Of a DNA stretch of 64,000 nt, positions 7,292 through 22,600 are shown in pieces. Position 1 is the first letter of the stretch, and each line of letters opens with the position of its first letter. The position numbers were made by a program, and so were the translations under genes. Source of the DNA: Chrysogorgia sp. JL179-B06 (Eukaryota > Cnidaria > Anthozoa > Scleralcyonacea > Chrysogorgiidae); NCBI GenBank assembly GCA_035772405.1, contig JAYKKM010000375.1, forward strand, positions 3,182,001 to 3,246,000, given 5' to 3'. The notes under the pieces are model-generated. The model was not told the DNA's origin, ran no database searches, and was given only the letters and a program-made list of their open reading frames with translations.

Positions 7292-7342
7292 GACTTTTCT
7301 TTTTTTAAATTAATATTTTTTTGTTCATAGTAAGGCTTTATT
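7292..7342 (+). mobile_element. LINE 3'-end fragment (part 2)
   Basis: The sequence continues the LINE exactly where 6671 left off (GACTTTTCTTTTTTT), as judged from the uninterrupted copy at 16561. It breaks off after AAGGCTTTA. Confidence 0.65.
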
Positions 7343-7585
7343 ACTCGGGCAGTAGCCGAGTCAAGGATTCGCTGTTTTTTTGTTAGTCGTCACTATTTTT
7401 GGGGTCGAGATATGGCCCCAACAGGCTTTGCGAGCGGGGAGCGGAGATAAGACCCTGGGTACGAGGTCGGTCATGTGTCGAATTTTTGCCAGCGATTGCT
7501 TGAGTGTTCGAAGTCTGTGGCTGGGAACGTTCAAAGTAAGCGGCTTTTTACTCGGGCTACTGTGGTAGCCGAGCGAAACTGATTC
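7343..7585. other. Unassigned sequence bordering the Penelope element
   Basis: No gene is visible. A CTCGGG...CCGAG motif occurs at both ends of the stretch. The segment from 7483, TTTTTGCCAGCGATTGCTTG onward, recurs at 10111 on the other side of the Penelope-like element, about 40 bases with small differences, and may be a flanking direct repeat. Confidence 0.5.
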
Positions 7586-10056
<2,471 letters not shown>

Positions 10057-10396
10057 TGTGACCAGTGCATGTGTCTTCTTTCTTTTCGTGGTTCGAATTG
10101 AAGCGAAGTGTTTTTGCCAGCGATTGCTTGTACGAAGTCATTTATGTGGCTGCGAAGTATCTTGTTCATGATATTAGATCAGACAGTGGTAAATACCAGG
10201 TAAATACGCTGTTGTCATGTTCGCTGTAGACAAACTTTAAATGTATTGAGGTAACTTTTATACTGTTTCTAATTTTCTTTACATTTGCTTGAATTGTTTA
10301 TTGTGGTGCATGTAAAGTTATATATTAAAATAAACACAATGTGATTCTAATTTCATCAAGTCTATTCGTTATTTAATACCTTGGTTTGTCCATTAA

Positions 10397-10871
10397 AGGA
10401 CATTGGCAACAAAAATTAAGTTTGTCTAATATGAAATAACTCGTAAAATGATAGAGTAACACCTTTTACAACTTTTCCGTATTTTACTTCGTTTTTTGAA
10501 ATATCTCAGTTTGTTTGATATGTAAATGAGATGGTCTCTGACGTCAGGTGTGGGGTAGATAATTTTCACTCATTAAAAAATGTATTATATCTCAGTGATT
10601 GCTAAGTTTACAACGTTCATTATCATGGGAAGTTGTTATACGCACATTTTCAAGTAAATTTGTGGAACAAACTTGAAGATGTAACTAATATTTTAATGAG
10701 TGAAAATTCTCTATCCAACACCTGATGTCAGAGACCATCTCATTTACATATCAAACAAACTGAAATATTTCAAAAACGAAGTAAAATACGGAAAAGTTAT
10801 AAAAGGTGTTGCTCTATCATTTTACGAGTTCTTTCATATTAGACAAACTTAATTTTTGTTGCCAATGTCCT
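10397..10871. mobile_element. TTAA palindromic MITE
   Basis: Both ends carry TTAA followed by AGGACATTGGC and its inverse. The arms are nearly identical for about 150 bases. They contain the subterminal signature shared by many repeats of this window (TTTGTCTAATATGAAA). Confidence 0.8.
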
Positions 10872-10875
10872 TTAA

Positions 10876-13488
10876 CTGTGGTTTGTCGCTACATTTTATT
10901 ATCCGTCGTCTATATTCACAAATTGTGTAGATATTTAGACACATTTAATACACTGTTGAAGTTTTATACACTAACTGAATTTAATACACTGTTGACGTAT
11001 TTCGGTATTTATATAGCTGAATGCTTACAAATCTTGAACATCTCATATCTGACACCCAGACCAACTCCAATCTAGATCATGTGTTTGTTATTGTTCGCTG
11101 GTTTTCCAATGGCAGCTTGTTCAGCATTGTATTTTCCATTGCCCCCCATACAAAATTATTGTTGTTGTTTGCCAACTGCATATGTTAGTTAGCCTGCACA
11201 GCCAGATACATTGTACACACTAAATAAAACTAACAAATACTAATATTACTAGGTTCAAATGATCAGATTGAATTTTGACATTATAAACGCCATGCATGAT
11301 TACCGTTATACCGTATGTTATTTTAAAATGAGAAGGCCATGGATCCCATATGATCGCCTTGATAGTTGATACGTGATTTAGATTGTTATCGACTGGAAGT
11401 ACGGCAACAAACGACAGCGTCTTAATTCAAGGAGACACTATATAAACCTCAATGTTTTTGACAACGGTGACATCCCGCATTCGCGTTCGTTAGTTCGATT
11501 TGAAATATGACCGTTCGACCGCTAGATAAGTCAGCAAATATTACAATCGTGATTCGTGAAGTTCGATTTGGCGAAAGTGTCGCTTGAATGGAAAATTTAT
11601 AACTTCGCGAGGCTTGATCAGATTGAATTTTGACATTATAAACGCGCCATATCATTACCATATTATCCCCTTTATACGTGGTTTATTTTCTACATTCTAT
11701 TATTTGATCCTCCATGCTATAGAAAATATCTAGCATCATTCTGCTGGCATGCCTAATCCTGAGAGGCAACTTCGTATCCACTGCTCCTGTGTTAGTCCCG
11801 AGGCAGCATTTCTCCAGCTAGTACTAATGCCATAATTTTTCCAAATTCCAAAACGGTAATTTATTCAAAAAGGGTAAAGATTTTATCTTGATTTCTTTTA
11901 GCTATAAAGCACAGTAACCCATAACATGCAAGATTAGAATGCGTTCTTCGTCGAACGCAATAAAATATTTTTCAAATTTCATGTCATGTCATGTCTAAAA
12001 GTTATTTGCTGGGCTTTAATCTTTATTTTTATATAAGATTATGTTTTACTTTATTAAATTATTCTCCATTTTGACTGTCGAATGTATGTTATTCTCCTTT
12101 CTGACCATATTCGTGTGTGCTGTTCTCTCTGTTCACGCACTTGGTGTGCTGTACCTCAGCACGTTACATTAGCTTAGGGAGCTTCACAATTTATTTAGTG
12201 GGATTAAGAGAGCCCCTGATGTTATTAGTGAATTTCGTCTGACCCCCCTTCCCCTTCCCAACTTGAACTGATCTCTGAAATGGCTGATGCAGGTATATTT
12301 AAATGTGGCTAGAGACAGGAATGGCTCCGACTCCTCTATATATTGGTCAAATTGGTCAATAAAAAGGCTTTTTAGCTCGAAATGTGGAGAGAGTATTGTA
12401 ACCAATCCCAAAACAACAAAGGTCCTAACCCCCCGCCTAACGATTTTTCTAACCTAATGAGTTTTCTAACCTGCCTAACGAGTTTTAGTCGGAGCCATTC
12501 CTGGACTCCTATTTTGCATCTCAGGATTTTAAATTGAGAGTGATGGTACGAGCGTTACTGAGAGTGATGAGAGTGATTGTGAACTAGAACCGGACTATGC
12601 GACAAGTTTTGTGTCTGAATGAGACGGTGGCATTTTTGAGAACATGCTGCTAGAGTCGGCTCCATCACCATGATCGTTGGTCAAAACGTTTTGTGAGAAA
12701 ACGTGAGAGGGTGTATGAAAAAGGAGAGTTTTTGATGTGTGAAGTTGATCGTCCAGGTTGTTGTAGTCTTGAGAAAGACTGACGTTTCAACGGCCTCAGT
12801 GGCGGTCATTGTCTGCAGAGTCAAGTAAAGCGTGTTTGTCAGGTTTGCCTATAAATACGTCTGGTTCATTACATCATCGTTTGTTTGTGTCATAATCAAT
12901 GTGAGTGGGTGTTGCGTCATGCGTTAAGCGTGGGCCAATATTGTTCCTCATCGGTTGTTTGTGTCATAATCAATGTGAGTGGTACCGTGGGTGCCAGTGG
13001 TTCTTCTTCGCTCGTTGGGATAACGGGGGCACGTTGGGGGATAACTGGCACCCAGGTATGTGACTGTGAGTGGGTGTTGCAGCACTCTATTGCTAGCCTG
13101 CGCCGCCCCGCCTGCCCACTCCCGATTAAGAAGAGCCTGCGGAGTAGGCAGGGCAGTTCTATTGTTCTTGGTAATTGTGTAAGTCGCTGTTTGTAGTTTG
13201 TGTTTTCTAGGGGGTATGGGGGCATGCCCCGCAGAACATTTTTGAATTTTGGGTCTCTACTGAGCAGCATTTCCTGCATTTCGAGGGCACTTTTGAGCAA
13301 AATATAAAGTTCTGAAGTGAGCGTAAAGAACATGCTCGACTTCAGAAAGCGGAACCCTTGGAACCCCCCTGGATCCGCCACTGATTAGTTTTTGTAAAAT
13401 TTCCATCGCGTATATTAATTCTACACGACCATATCCGGAAACAAACCGGTATATTCCGATGTTTTGGAGTCTGGAGGTTCTTTTCAAG
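10876..13488. other. Region upstream of DDOST: dispersed repeats, no gene seen
   Basis: 11260-11680 contains a dispersed repeat, with TCAGATTGAATTTTGACATT occurring twice, and a related copy lies at 34820-35340. 12290-12500 has an inverted AATGGCTCCGACT/AGTCGGAGCCATT pair around a cytosine-rich stretch. 12871-12990 contains a direct duplication of a TTGTTTGTGTCATAATCAA segment. 13200-13382 ends in GGATCCGCCACTG, a terminus typical of DNA-transposon remnants. The DDOST promoter should lie near 13400-13488, where CCGGAAAC (ETS-like) is visible at about 13436. No long open frame shows coding character. Confidence 0.5.
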
Positions 13489-13651
13489 ATGGCGTCCAAG
13501 TACACGTGTCTTGGCACAATGGAATTGGTTGTATTTTTGGTTTGCTCGCTGTTTTTAGCACCTTTGGTAGAAGGAGATGGGAATATTCTCGTCCTTGTAG
13601 ATAATATCAACATCCAGGATACTCATTCGATATTTTTCAACACATTAAAAG
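13489..13651 (+). CDS. DDOST: DDOST exon 1
   Basis: The exon encodes the signal peptide (hydrophobic core [13 protein letters not shown]) and the first lumenal strand NILVLVDN. The start context CAAGATGGCG matches a YY1-type element often found at start codons of housekeeping genes. The donor is AG|GTAGTG. Confidence 0.92.
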
Positions 13652-16600
13652 GTAGTGTAACATGTTTCTTTGTTGTTGAATGTTGCGCTGCCAGGGCACA
13701 TCTTTGACTTTGTTTTGTCTGCACGAAGAGGAGCTTGCTACATAATTTGACATCAAAATGTGAACATATTGCAAAAAACTCGAGCCACGTTCTGATGATT
13801 GAAAAGACGATACACTGATATTATATGTTAATAAGTCAAATGGTTTTTGTTTGCCAACTACCAGAGTTTCCGAACTTTAGACACTTTATACCTTCGGCTT
13901 TTAAGCCAACTTTTTAATATCAATGAAATGCATGTCTGTCATTGTAAACGCCTTGTCCTAACCAATCAATAACTTTATTATAAAGTGACAAAACTTATCT
14001 TGCCACAGTAATCTACCGATCAATTCGAAACTTCACCATCCCCCCCCCCCCGGGTCGACCCCAGGAATTTGAACTTTTGAAAATTTGGTTGTTCAAATTC
14101 CCAACCCCCTAGGCGAAAAAGTGTTCAAATGCCCTGCTGTACCAAGAAATTAAATGGGCAAATGCCCGACCCCATGTCCAAATTATGAAACTGAAAGTAC
14201 AAAAATTCCATTCCATTTTTTCACAAACCAGTCCTTGACTAAAGTGGAATCTTTCCCTTTAAAATATAACAATCGTTCAACTGATTCCGCCGCCATTGTA
14301 AAGAAAATGGTGCGTGACAAAGCTTTAGTTAAACGGCGAAGGCTCTGGGAATGAGATTGACCGCGAGCAGGAAAAGTGCCGCAACCGATCGCTGTAAATT
14401 AAATGCCCCAACTGTGCCAGATTTCACACTAAATTACACAGATTTAATGAAATCGAATGAATTCCCGTTGCAAGTCCATTAAAATAGATCGTAAATAAAG
14501 AGTCAATAATAATAAATGTGCCGCAAGCTTGGGAAGCCTGTGCAATGATCAATTGACAATTGTCGTCGATGCCCTGGGAATGAATCACTTTCCCGCACAT
14601 GCCTGCGCAATTTCCAGGAGCTACCTGCGCAAAATGGCGGCCAAAAATTTATCTCTGTCATGCATTTTAGTGATTTTATAAACTTTCCAATCTCGTAAAC
14701 CAACAGGGGCAAAATTTCTTACATATCATTTTGCTTATATTGAGAGGGCCCACCTGGATGTTGTGTTTTTAGGGGGAAATGCACATCTTTTTTACTCAAC
14801 CAATTCGAACCCTGGTATACCCAAAAGGTCAAAATGTGGAGAGAGGACAGTGACCAACCCCAAAACAACAAAGATTCTAACCCCCCACCTAACAAGTTTT
14901 CTAACCCTAACCCCCCTGACCGTGTTCTCGAAAAAATTCGTTAGGTGGAGGGTTCAGGGTTAGGATCTTTGTTGTTTGGGGTTGGTTACAATCCTGTTTC
15001 CACATTTCAACCTTTTGGCTATAAGAGCCACGACCTCAAGGTTATGACTGGAAGGACTGCCGTTTTCAAAAATTGCTACATGGAAATTGAGAAATTTTGA
15101 TATGTATAAGTAATTCTAGTGTCTATACACTACTACCAGGGGCGAAACTAGCTCTTTTTCGTTGGGGGGGCGGTGGGTGTACAGCTCCGTAGGTAAAATT
15201 TACCGAAACGTATAAACGGAGGCCTGCATCCTCAATCTACATGCATTTGAACTAAATTCCTATTGTCAGTCTGGTATGTGATGGCAAGCTGGCAATACAT
15301 AGAGTTAAAAATAGACATTAATTTATAGCAAGACCACGAAAATATAGGCATTCAGCCGTGTCCAACGATGATCACACAACTACAACTGCACAACTGTACA
15401 ACTGCTGTGTGTGCGGACTAAGAATTAATCGTACATAAAACTGATAAAAGTATAATCGTCATGCGTGCATCGTCTGGATGCAGAGGCGTAGGAACGCATT
15501 TAAAGTCGGGGGGCTAAAGTCGACAATCAGGTAGCCAGTGACCGCATTTTTAGGGGGATGCGGAAAATTTTGAAATCTAGAAGCTCGGAAAGACAATTTG
15601 CAGCAATTTGAGCAAACTTTTCCCATCAATTCTACAGCGAGCATATTTCAAATGAATCCAAGCTTACATGCTGCCTCTTACCAAGTGCCGCCATTTTTCG
15701 CGCCTAGTACTGACAGAAGAGTCTGGGAACCAATCAAAAACTTGCGTAGCCAATCTCGTTCCCAGAGCCTGTGCAGGCTCTGGGAACAATATTGTCACGT
15801 GACAAGGGTTTAGGGGTTGGCTAACACTTCAGGCTACACCCGTGTAAAATCTCGTGTAGATGAAGCCCATAGGTAGATTACCTTAAGTAGCTTCTCTCCT
15901 AGCCTCTGACTGTGCTGCCCTACAAGATCTCTGACATTTGCCCTGCCAATTGGTGTTTTTAGTATTCCCTTGCACCGATTAGGTTTTCGTTTTGCAAGAA
16001 TGAGGGAGAAATTACTGCGGCCAAATGGTCGGCCAAAATGTCTGTGCAGAGCAATCAGTGGATGGTCATATCCGAGTTTTGCGTGGAATATGGCCGGTGG
16101 CCGACCGTTATATTGCACTCTGGCAGTCAGTCACAAAAAAAGTGATCCCAAAAAAAGTTCTGCTGTCCGTTTTGTGTATGGGAGACATCATTTTAGGAGT
16201 TTGTTTAAATAAAACAAACTTAATTTTCATTTTATAGACACTTTAATAAAGGTAACTGTAATAGTATTTAAGTTACAGAATTTCTGGGACTTTGCCAGGT
16301 GACCACTTAGCCAAATATAGGATGACTGCTTAATACAGATTTCACTGTAACTCACTTTAACTCACTTTGTGGTATGGGATTTCATGTCATTCGGCATTAT
16401 ACTATTCACAAGAAATGACGTCAATACGCAATGAATTACATAAATTAATACATTACATTAATTACATTAATACATTACATTAATGCATTAACATTAATTT
16501 CATTACCACAGGAAATTAGAAGCATTGATATGTTAAGTAGTTTTAAGTCAGCACTTAAGACTTTTCTTTTTTTAAATTAATAGTTTTTTGTTCATAGTGG

Positions 16601-19600
16601 TAATATATGTAGTAGGCTTTATCTTATAATGAAACTGTAATTAGTTTTATAAATAAAATTAAGAATATATTGTTGTAAGAGCATTGAGACTATTGTATAC
16701 ATCTTATTATTATTATTATGAATATGTCCTGCACTAAACTTAAAGTATGTCTTTTGTATTTTTAAGATAAAGGTTTTCAACTGACAATAAAATCAGCTGA
16801 TGATGCAAGTCTAGGGTTAAGCAAATATGGGGAGTTCCTCTATGATCATTTGTTAATTTTTTCACCATCAGTTGAAGGTATGTTGTTCTGGTCTGATTTA
16901 CTGTAATATGTGACACCATTTTTGCAATATTTATAGGGAAAAAAAGAAAGTTTGTTATTGTGTGAATTTTTCTGTTAAAGTATTTATGCTTACTTGAAAG
17001 TACTATAGAAATGATAACATTTTCATTTACAACTAATTTGCATTTGCACTTTGTTCTTGAGAAATTAAAGTCCCTATATAATGGGAAATTCAGTTGTAAA
17101 ATAACTCTTTTATTTGAAAGAACTCTTGAAACTATAAAGACTAACCATTTACAACTTTTTCATATCTCACTTCACTCTTGAGATATTAAGATTTGTTTAA
17201 TATGTAAATGTTCATAATAACTTATTGAAAACGCTTATAATATATATATTATATCCTTGAGATTATGTAATGAAATCACTTGAAGTGCATGTGCATGGAT
17301 GTATCCAATGACATCAAATATACAAATCATCAAACTATTCCATGTGATAATGGTAAAGATATTCAGAATTTTTCAATAAGTCATTATGCATTGTGATGTC
17401 ATAAGTATGATCATTTACATATTAAACAAATCTTAATATCTCAAAAGTGAAGTGAGATATAAAAAAGTTGTAAATGGTTAGTGTTTATAGTTTCAAGAGT
17501 TCTTTCAAACAAAATAGTTGTTTTACAACTGAATTTTTCATTGCATAATGCACTTTAAGATTTGTTTGATATGTAAACGATTGTCACTTTGACTTTACAC
17601 TGCATAATGACTTACTGAAAATGATGTGTATTTTTTTTGGATTACTGTATAAGATAAATATAAAAGCTGCTAAATTCACAATCAAACTGGATATAATATG
17701 AAAAAGAGAAAGAAGAGAACTTCAATGTGTCGAAAAATACTTAAGTAAGAGTACTTACAGCACTTGATGACATTTTTGAGGATGTACCATTCTTCAGGTC
17801 AGATTGGACCTAAACTTTTATCCACCATAATTGTTCTCCATGTAACCTATGAAGAAAGGCACATCATCCAAAACGTCATCTATGGAAATATGGAAGTACT
17901 CTTGCTTATATGTGAGTATTTTTCAACACACAGTTGACTCCCGATAACTTGAACCTTCAAGGGAAATAGAAAAAGGTTCGAGTTATCGGTAGTTCGAGTT
18001 ACCGGAAGTTGAGAACAAATGACCAGAAGGCAGAAATAAGGAAAAAATGGTGTTTACTGTGTATTTCTACTTGTACAGTGTCATTTTAATCAAATTTAAT
18101 TACTGTATGGAATATGGAACAATATTTCTAAATATTATAAATCAGAACGTTTTATTGGGAGTCTACTGTATTGAAGTTATCTTATTACTCTTTTTCATAT
18201 TTTGTGATTATCAAATCACTTGAAACATAACTTTGTACGTTTAGAATCATGAGACACCCAGACACATGTGCACTTTCATAATTGTGTTACATAATCCCAA
18301 AGATATACAGGCCTCTTTGATAAGTCATTATTCAGTGTGATGTAAAAGTGAGGATTATTTACAAACTACTGTACAAATCAATCCGTGCATGCAAAAGTGG
18401 CCATAAACGGCAGGTCTTAAAATTCAGGTTCTACTGTAATAAATTATTTCAAAGATATAAATTTTATGTTCTTTATAATGAACATATTTCAAACTGTCAT
18501 ATTTCAAACATAAAATCGCTACTCATACCTTTGAATAAGTTTTATGTAAATAAAATAAAATGACCATGTAAATATTGACACTTAAATAGCATTGACATTT
18601 AGTTTTGACTATATATATAGTATATAAACTATCTTGTTCATTACTTAATGTGCACTCACTCCACTGACCTATATATAGCTGTGAATGTTTAAAACTGTTA
18701 TGTGTAGGTTAGTGGTGTGCACCCGTTATACTTACTTTTTACTATACTCAGTGTAGCATATAAATAATCCGTTCTTTACTCAGTGTGCGCTCTGCTGACC
18801 TATATATAACTGTGAATTGTCTGATTGAAACTGTTATATGTGGGTTAGTGGTGTGCACCCGCTACTTACTTTGTACTATAGCTTATAAATTTGTTCTTTA
18901 CTTAGTGTGCACTCCACTGACCTATGTATAACCATTGTATAACCGTTACATGTAAGTGGTCGATTATGTAACTGTTATAAATAGGTCATTGGTACACATC
19001 GTGGAAATCAGCTTTTGTTGACGTTGTAAGCGTGTTATCTATCTAATGGTGGAATTTCTAAAAAGAAGTTATAGTTAAGAAAGGAGATATTTTTTTCCAG
19101 AATTTGGAGGATCTATTACTGTTAGTTCAGTGACTGAATTCATTGATGCTGGTTACAATGTTCTGATTGCTGCAAGTTCTGAAGTGGGTAAGTATATATT
19201 ATTTATTTATTAAGTGTGGAGGTTATGTAAATGAAATGAAGGCAATCACTTTCTTGTACACACATAGCCTCCAAATCAAATGTATAAAAAATCCCCGATT
19301 CTTCTGATTCTTATGACAAGTGAGAACCAGGCATTAATGCACTAGTCAGTGGAATCCCCCGCACCCCCAGACCCGGGGGTATGCCGGGATTAGCGCGGCT
19401 TTAGCGGGGGAGTTGACCAACAATAATGCCGCGTACTCCGGGGATTTCTATCACATTAGGAGCTAATAAAATATAGCCGGGAAATCATCGAGGTTTTAGT
19501 GGGATATTCATAACATAAATGTCATCTTCCGAACTTCTCCCTAGACTCTTCCTTATACGCGTAAGTCACAATATATTGCGAGCTAACAAATTGTTAGCTC

Positions 19601-22600
19601 GCAATATATTGTGACTTACGCGTATATAGAAGAGCCTGGGGAGAAGTTCGGAAGATGACATTTACGTTCTGAATGTGGCCGAAATGGAAGAGACTAAGAA
19701 ATACATGAGAAATGTTTCTACTATATATATTTAATGACACACCGCCTCGGATATAGTACACTTACTGTATAACAAAACAAATGTATAATGTACTACCAAC
19801 AATCAACGAGAACACAGTGTGCAAACAATGTCAACCTCGTACCCAGGGTCTTCCGGGAAAATAGAGGAATGACATTTTAGCTCTAACCCTATCAACACCA
19901 ATCGTAACCTTTGAGTTATTGGTTCAACATATTCCTAATTCTTGACGATATTTTTCTTTGGAAATCAATTTTTTTAATATGAGCGCACCGGTACTGCTTT
20001 CTTAAACTATTTTATCTGGTGGAATGCCCCGGGGTCGGGGATGAGAAGAGGGGTTTAGACACAAAAACATGCCACGATATGCGGGGATTATATAGTCATA
20101 AACAAAAACGAAAATTAAAGCAATTCAAGTAGTCTCGTTCTCGGTGACGAGAAACTCGAGGATTACCTTCATACCATAAAAGTTTTTCTTTTGGTATTTA
20201 CATTTTCTTGCTCCTCGCTAAACGACCTAATGTCTTCGTTCGTCACTTTCACAAACCTCCCCATTTTTGACTGCGAAATGATAACTTGTAAACACAATGC
20301 AATTGGCGGGAAATGATCACGTGATCGATATCTCCACTAGTGAAGATATGGAAAATATCTAACTATGTATTTTCCAGTATTAGCAGTATACAGTAACTAT
20401 GTTGCACGTACGAACTAGTACATAACGTAGCCTTCGCTCTGCCATCTGAGTTCTGGTAACTCAATAGTTAGAGCATTTAATTGGAGATCTCAATTCCTGT
20501 CTGCGGCTCAGAAACATTTTTGAGTTTGCATTAAAGTGCCCCTAACCTCAAAATGTTTTATTGTCTTATTTGGATGATAAAGGGCAATTCCATGCAACCG
20601 ACATTACACAGTTTGTCAAATGTTGAAAACTAATTTGATATATTTCTTCCACTTTTACCATTGTTTCATTTTGAATTAGAAATTCTGATAAGTGAACAAC
20701 AATTGATGTTCAACTTAATTATTTTTCAGTTTTGGAAAATGTCATATGTTTACAATCACAATATTTTGCGTAACGGACATTACTCCAGAAAAGACATGCC
20801 TATTTTAGTACTTTTTCAAACAACATATCTTCTCAATTTCATGTAAAAAACCTTAATTTCATGCAAAATTGTAACTATGTAGAGGTAAATGTGAAGAATT
20901 ACAACACTGTATTTGGATGTTGGCAATAAACTTAGACGTTTTTATAGCTAAAAAGCATAAAGAGGATAAAATTTCCTTAGCCACTAAGGGCTCTTGCTTA
21001 ATTTAAGAAATCACAAAAAGTGCATTTAAACATGGAATTCCCCTAAAGTAACTTATTTTGAAGATTTTCACTTCTTCGCTTTCTTTTTTAGATATATCAG
21101 TTTGTTTGATATGCAAATATCTGGAATTTCGTCACACGTGCATAATGAGTTACCAGAGAATGTTATATATCTTCGCGTTCATGAAATAAAAACACTAAAG
21201 TGTGAATAATACGTGTGTGCGTTTCTCCCACAACACCAAATGATCTTGATTTTAAAGGATTTCGTTCGAGAATGAAAGAGATATACACATTTCTCCAATA
21301 AGTGATTATGCATGTAGACGAAATTCCAGACATTTACATATCAAACCAACTGATTTTTCTCAAAAAGAAAGCAAAGAAACGAAAATCTTCAAAAGAAGTT
21401 ACTTTATCATTTTAAAAGTTCTTCCAAACAAGACAATAAAACATTTTGAGGTTTATGGGCACTAAAGCTTGAGTAGCAAACATTTTACTATATATATAAT
21501 ATTTTTGCCATTGTAGATAGAAATAGGCCCTTTGGAAAAACACCTTCATGTAAATGGTGACTTGTTTTTTCCCTGTTAAAATATCATCATCATAATAATA
21601 AACTATATCATGTTATTAAGGTGACCCTATTCGAGAACTTGCTGGTGAATGTGGTATTGAGTTTGACGAGGAAAAGACTGCCGTCATTGATCACATCAAT
21701 TTTGATGTGTCTGACGATGGACAGGTACGTAGTAATGATAATAATAAGCTTTATTAACCATCATTTGGAGTAAATATACAAATGGTTTTTACAATAAAAA
21801 TGTAAAAAATTATATACCTAAGTGAATAAAATAAGTATATACAATAATTCTGATTATAAATAGTAAAATGTGATTTAAAAACAAATTCAAAGTGACTAAG
21901 AGAACTATATATATTTTATGAGTTTTATGGCACGTGGAATAAAACTATGCTGATGTGTCTCTGTTCCTGATAGAGGTGGATTCAGTCTACGTTTGTTTCT
22001 CAGATTACAGTTTTATAGTACTTATTATGAGGTGGCAAGTGTTTATAACATGGATGCAGTTCGTCAGATAAAATACGTTCGAGCTCACGTTTAGTTGCTA
22101 AATCCCGTCTCGCACTCAAATTCTTCAAGGTATTCTTTGGTGAGCCTCCTATGATAGACATGCTTCTCTTTTGTTTGCGTGTGTAAAATGTCACAATTGT
22201 TACTGGTAGTAATAGACAGATTTGTTAAACTACACTGTACAAAATCAGTTGAAAGAAAAAAATAGTTATCTGGAGTTGAAGAAAATTGCAATTAAAATCC
22301 TTGGTAAACTAGAAATACGTGTACGCAACAACTCCTCGTAGTAAGTGGTACTGTTTGAAACCTCATAGCATAACCCGTTCATTTACCGATCTGAATGGAT
22401 TTTCTGTGGACACTATCTCTAATAAATGATGATGTTTATTTTGTGCTGATGCGGTATATCGATGATAGCTGGACCGTAGTGATGAGTCTGGTACACACTG
22501 GGTAGCTGTTTACATAACTCCAGATGGAAAAGGGGAGTTTTTTTATTCGTATGGACAACGTCCCGAATTTTACAGCAAAAACTTTGAGACTTTCTTACAG

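Larger units (their letters stand above)
13652..16499 (+). other. DDOST intron 1, left part
   Basis: The intron holds a cytosine homopolymer near 14041, a palindromic MITE at about 14810-15025, a dispersed repeat at 15480-15960 (second copy at 59085-59460) and a TTAC-rich low-complexity stretch at 16440-16500. No gene is visible. Confidence 0.6.

Noticed and set aside
12885..13381. Frames of 103 and 154 residues just upstream of DDOST
   Set aside because: They overlap repeat-derived sequence on opposite strands and show no recognisable domain or codon bias.
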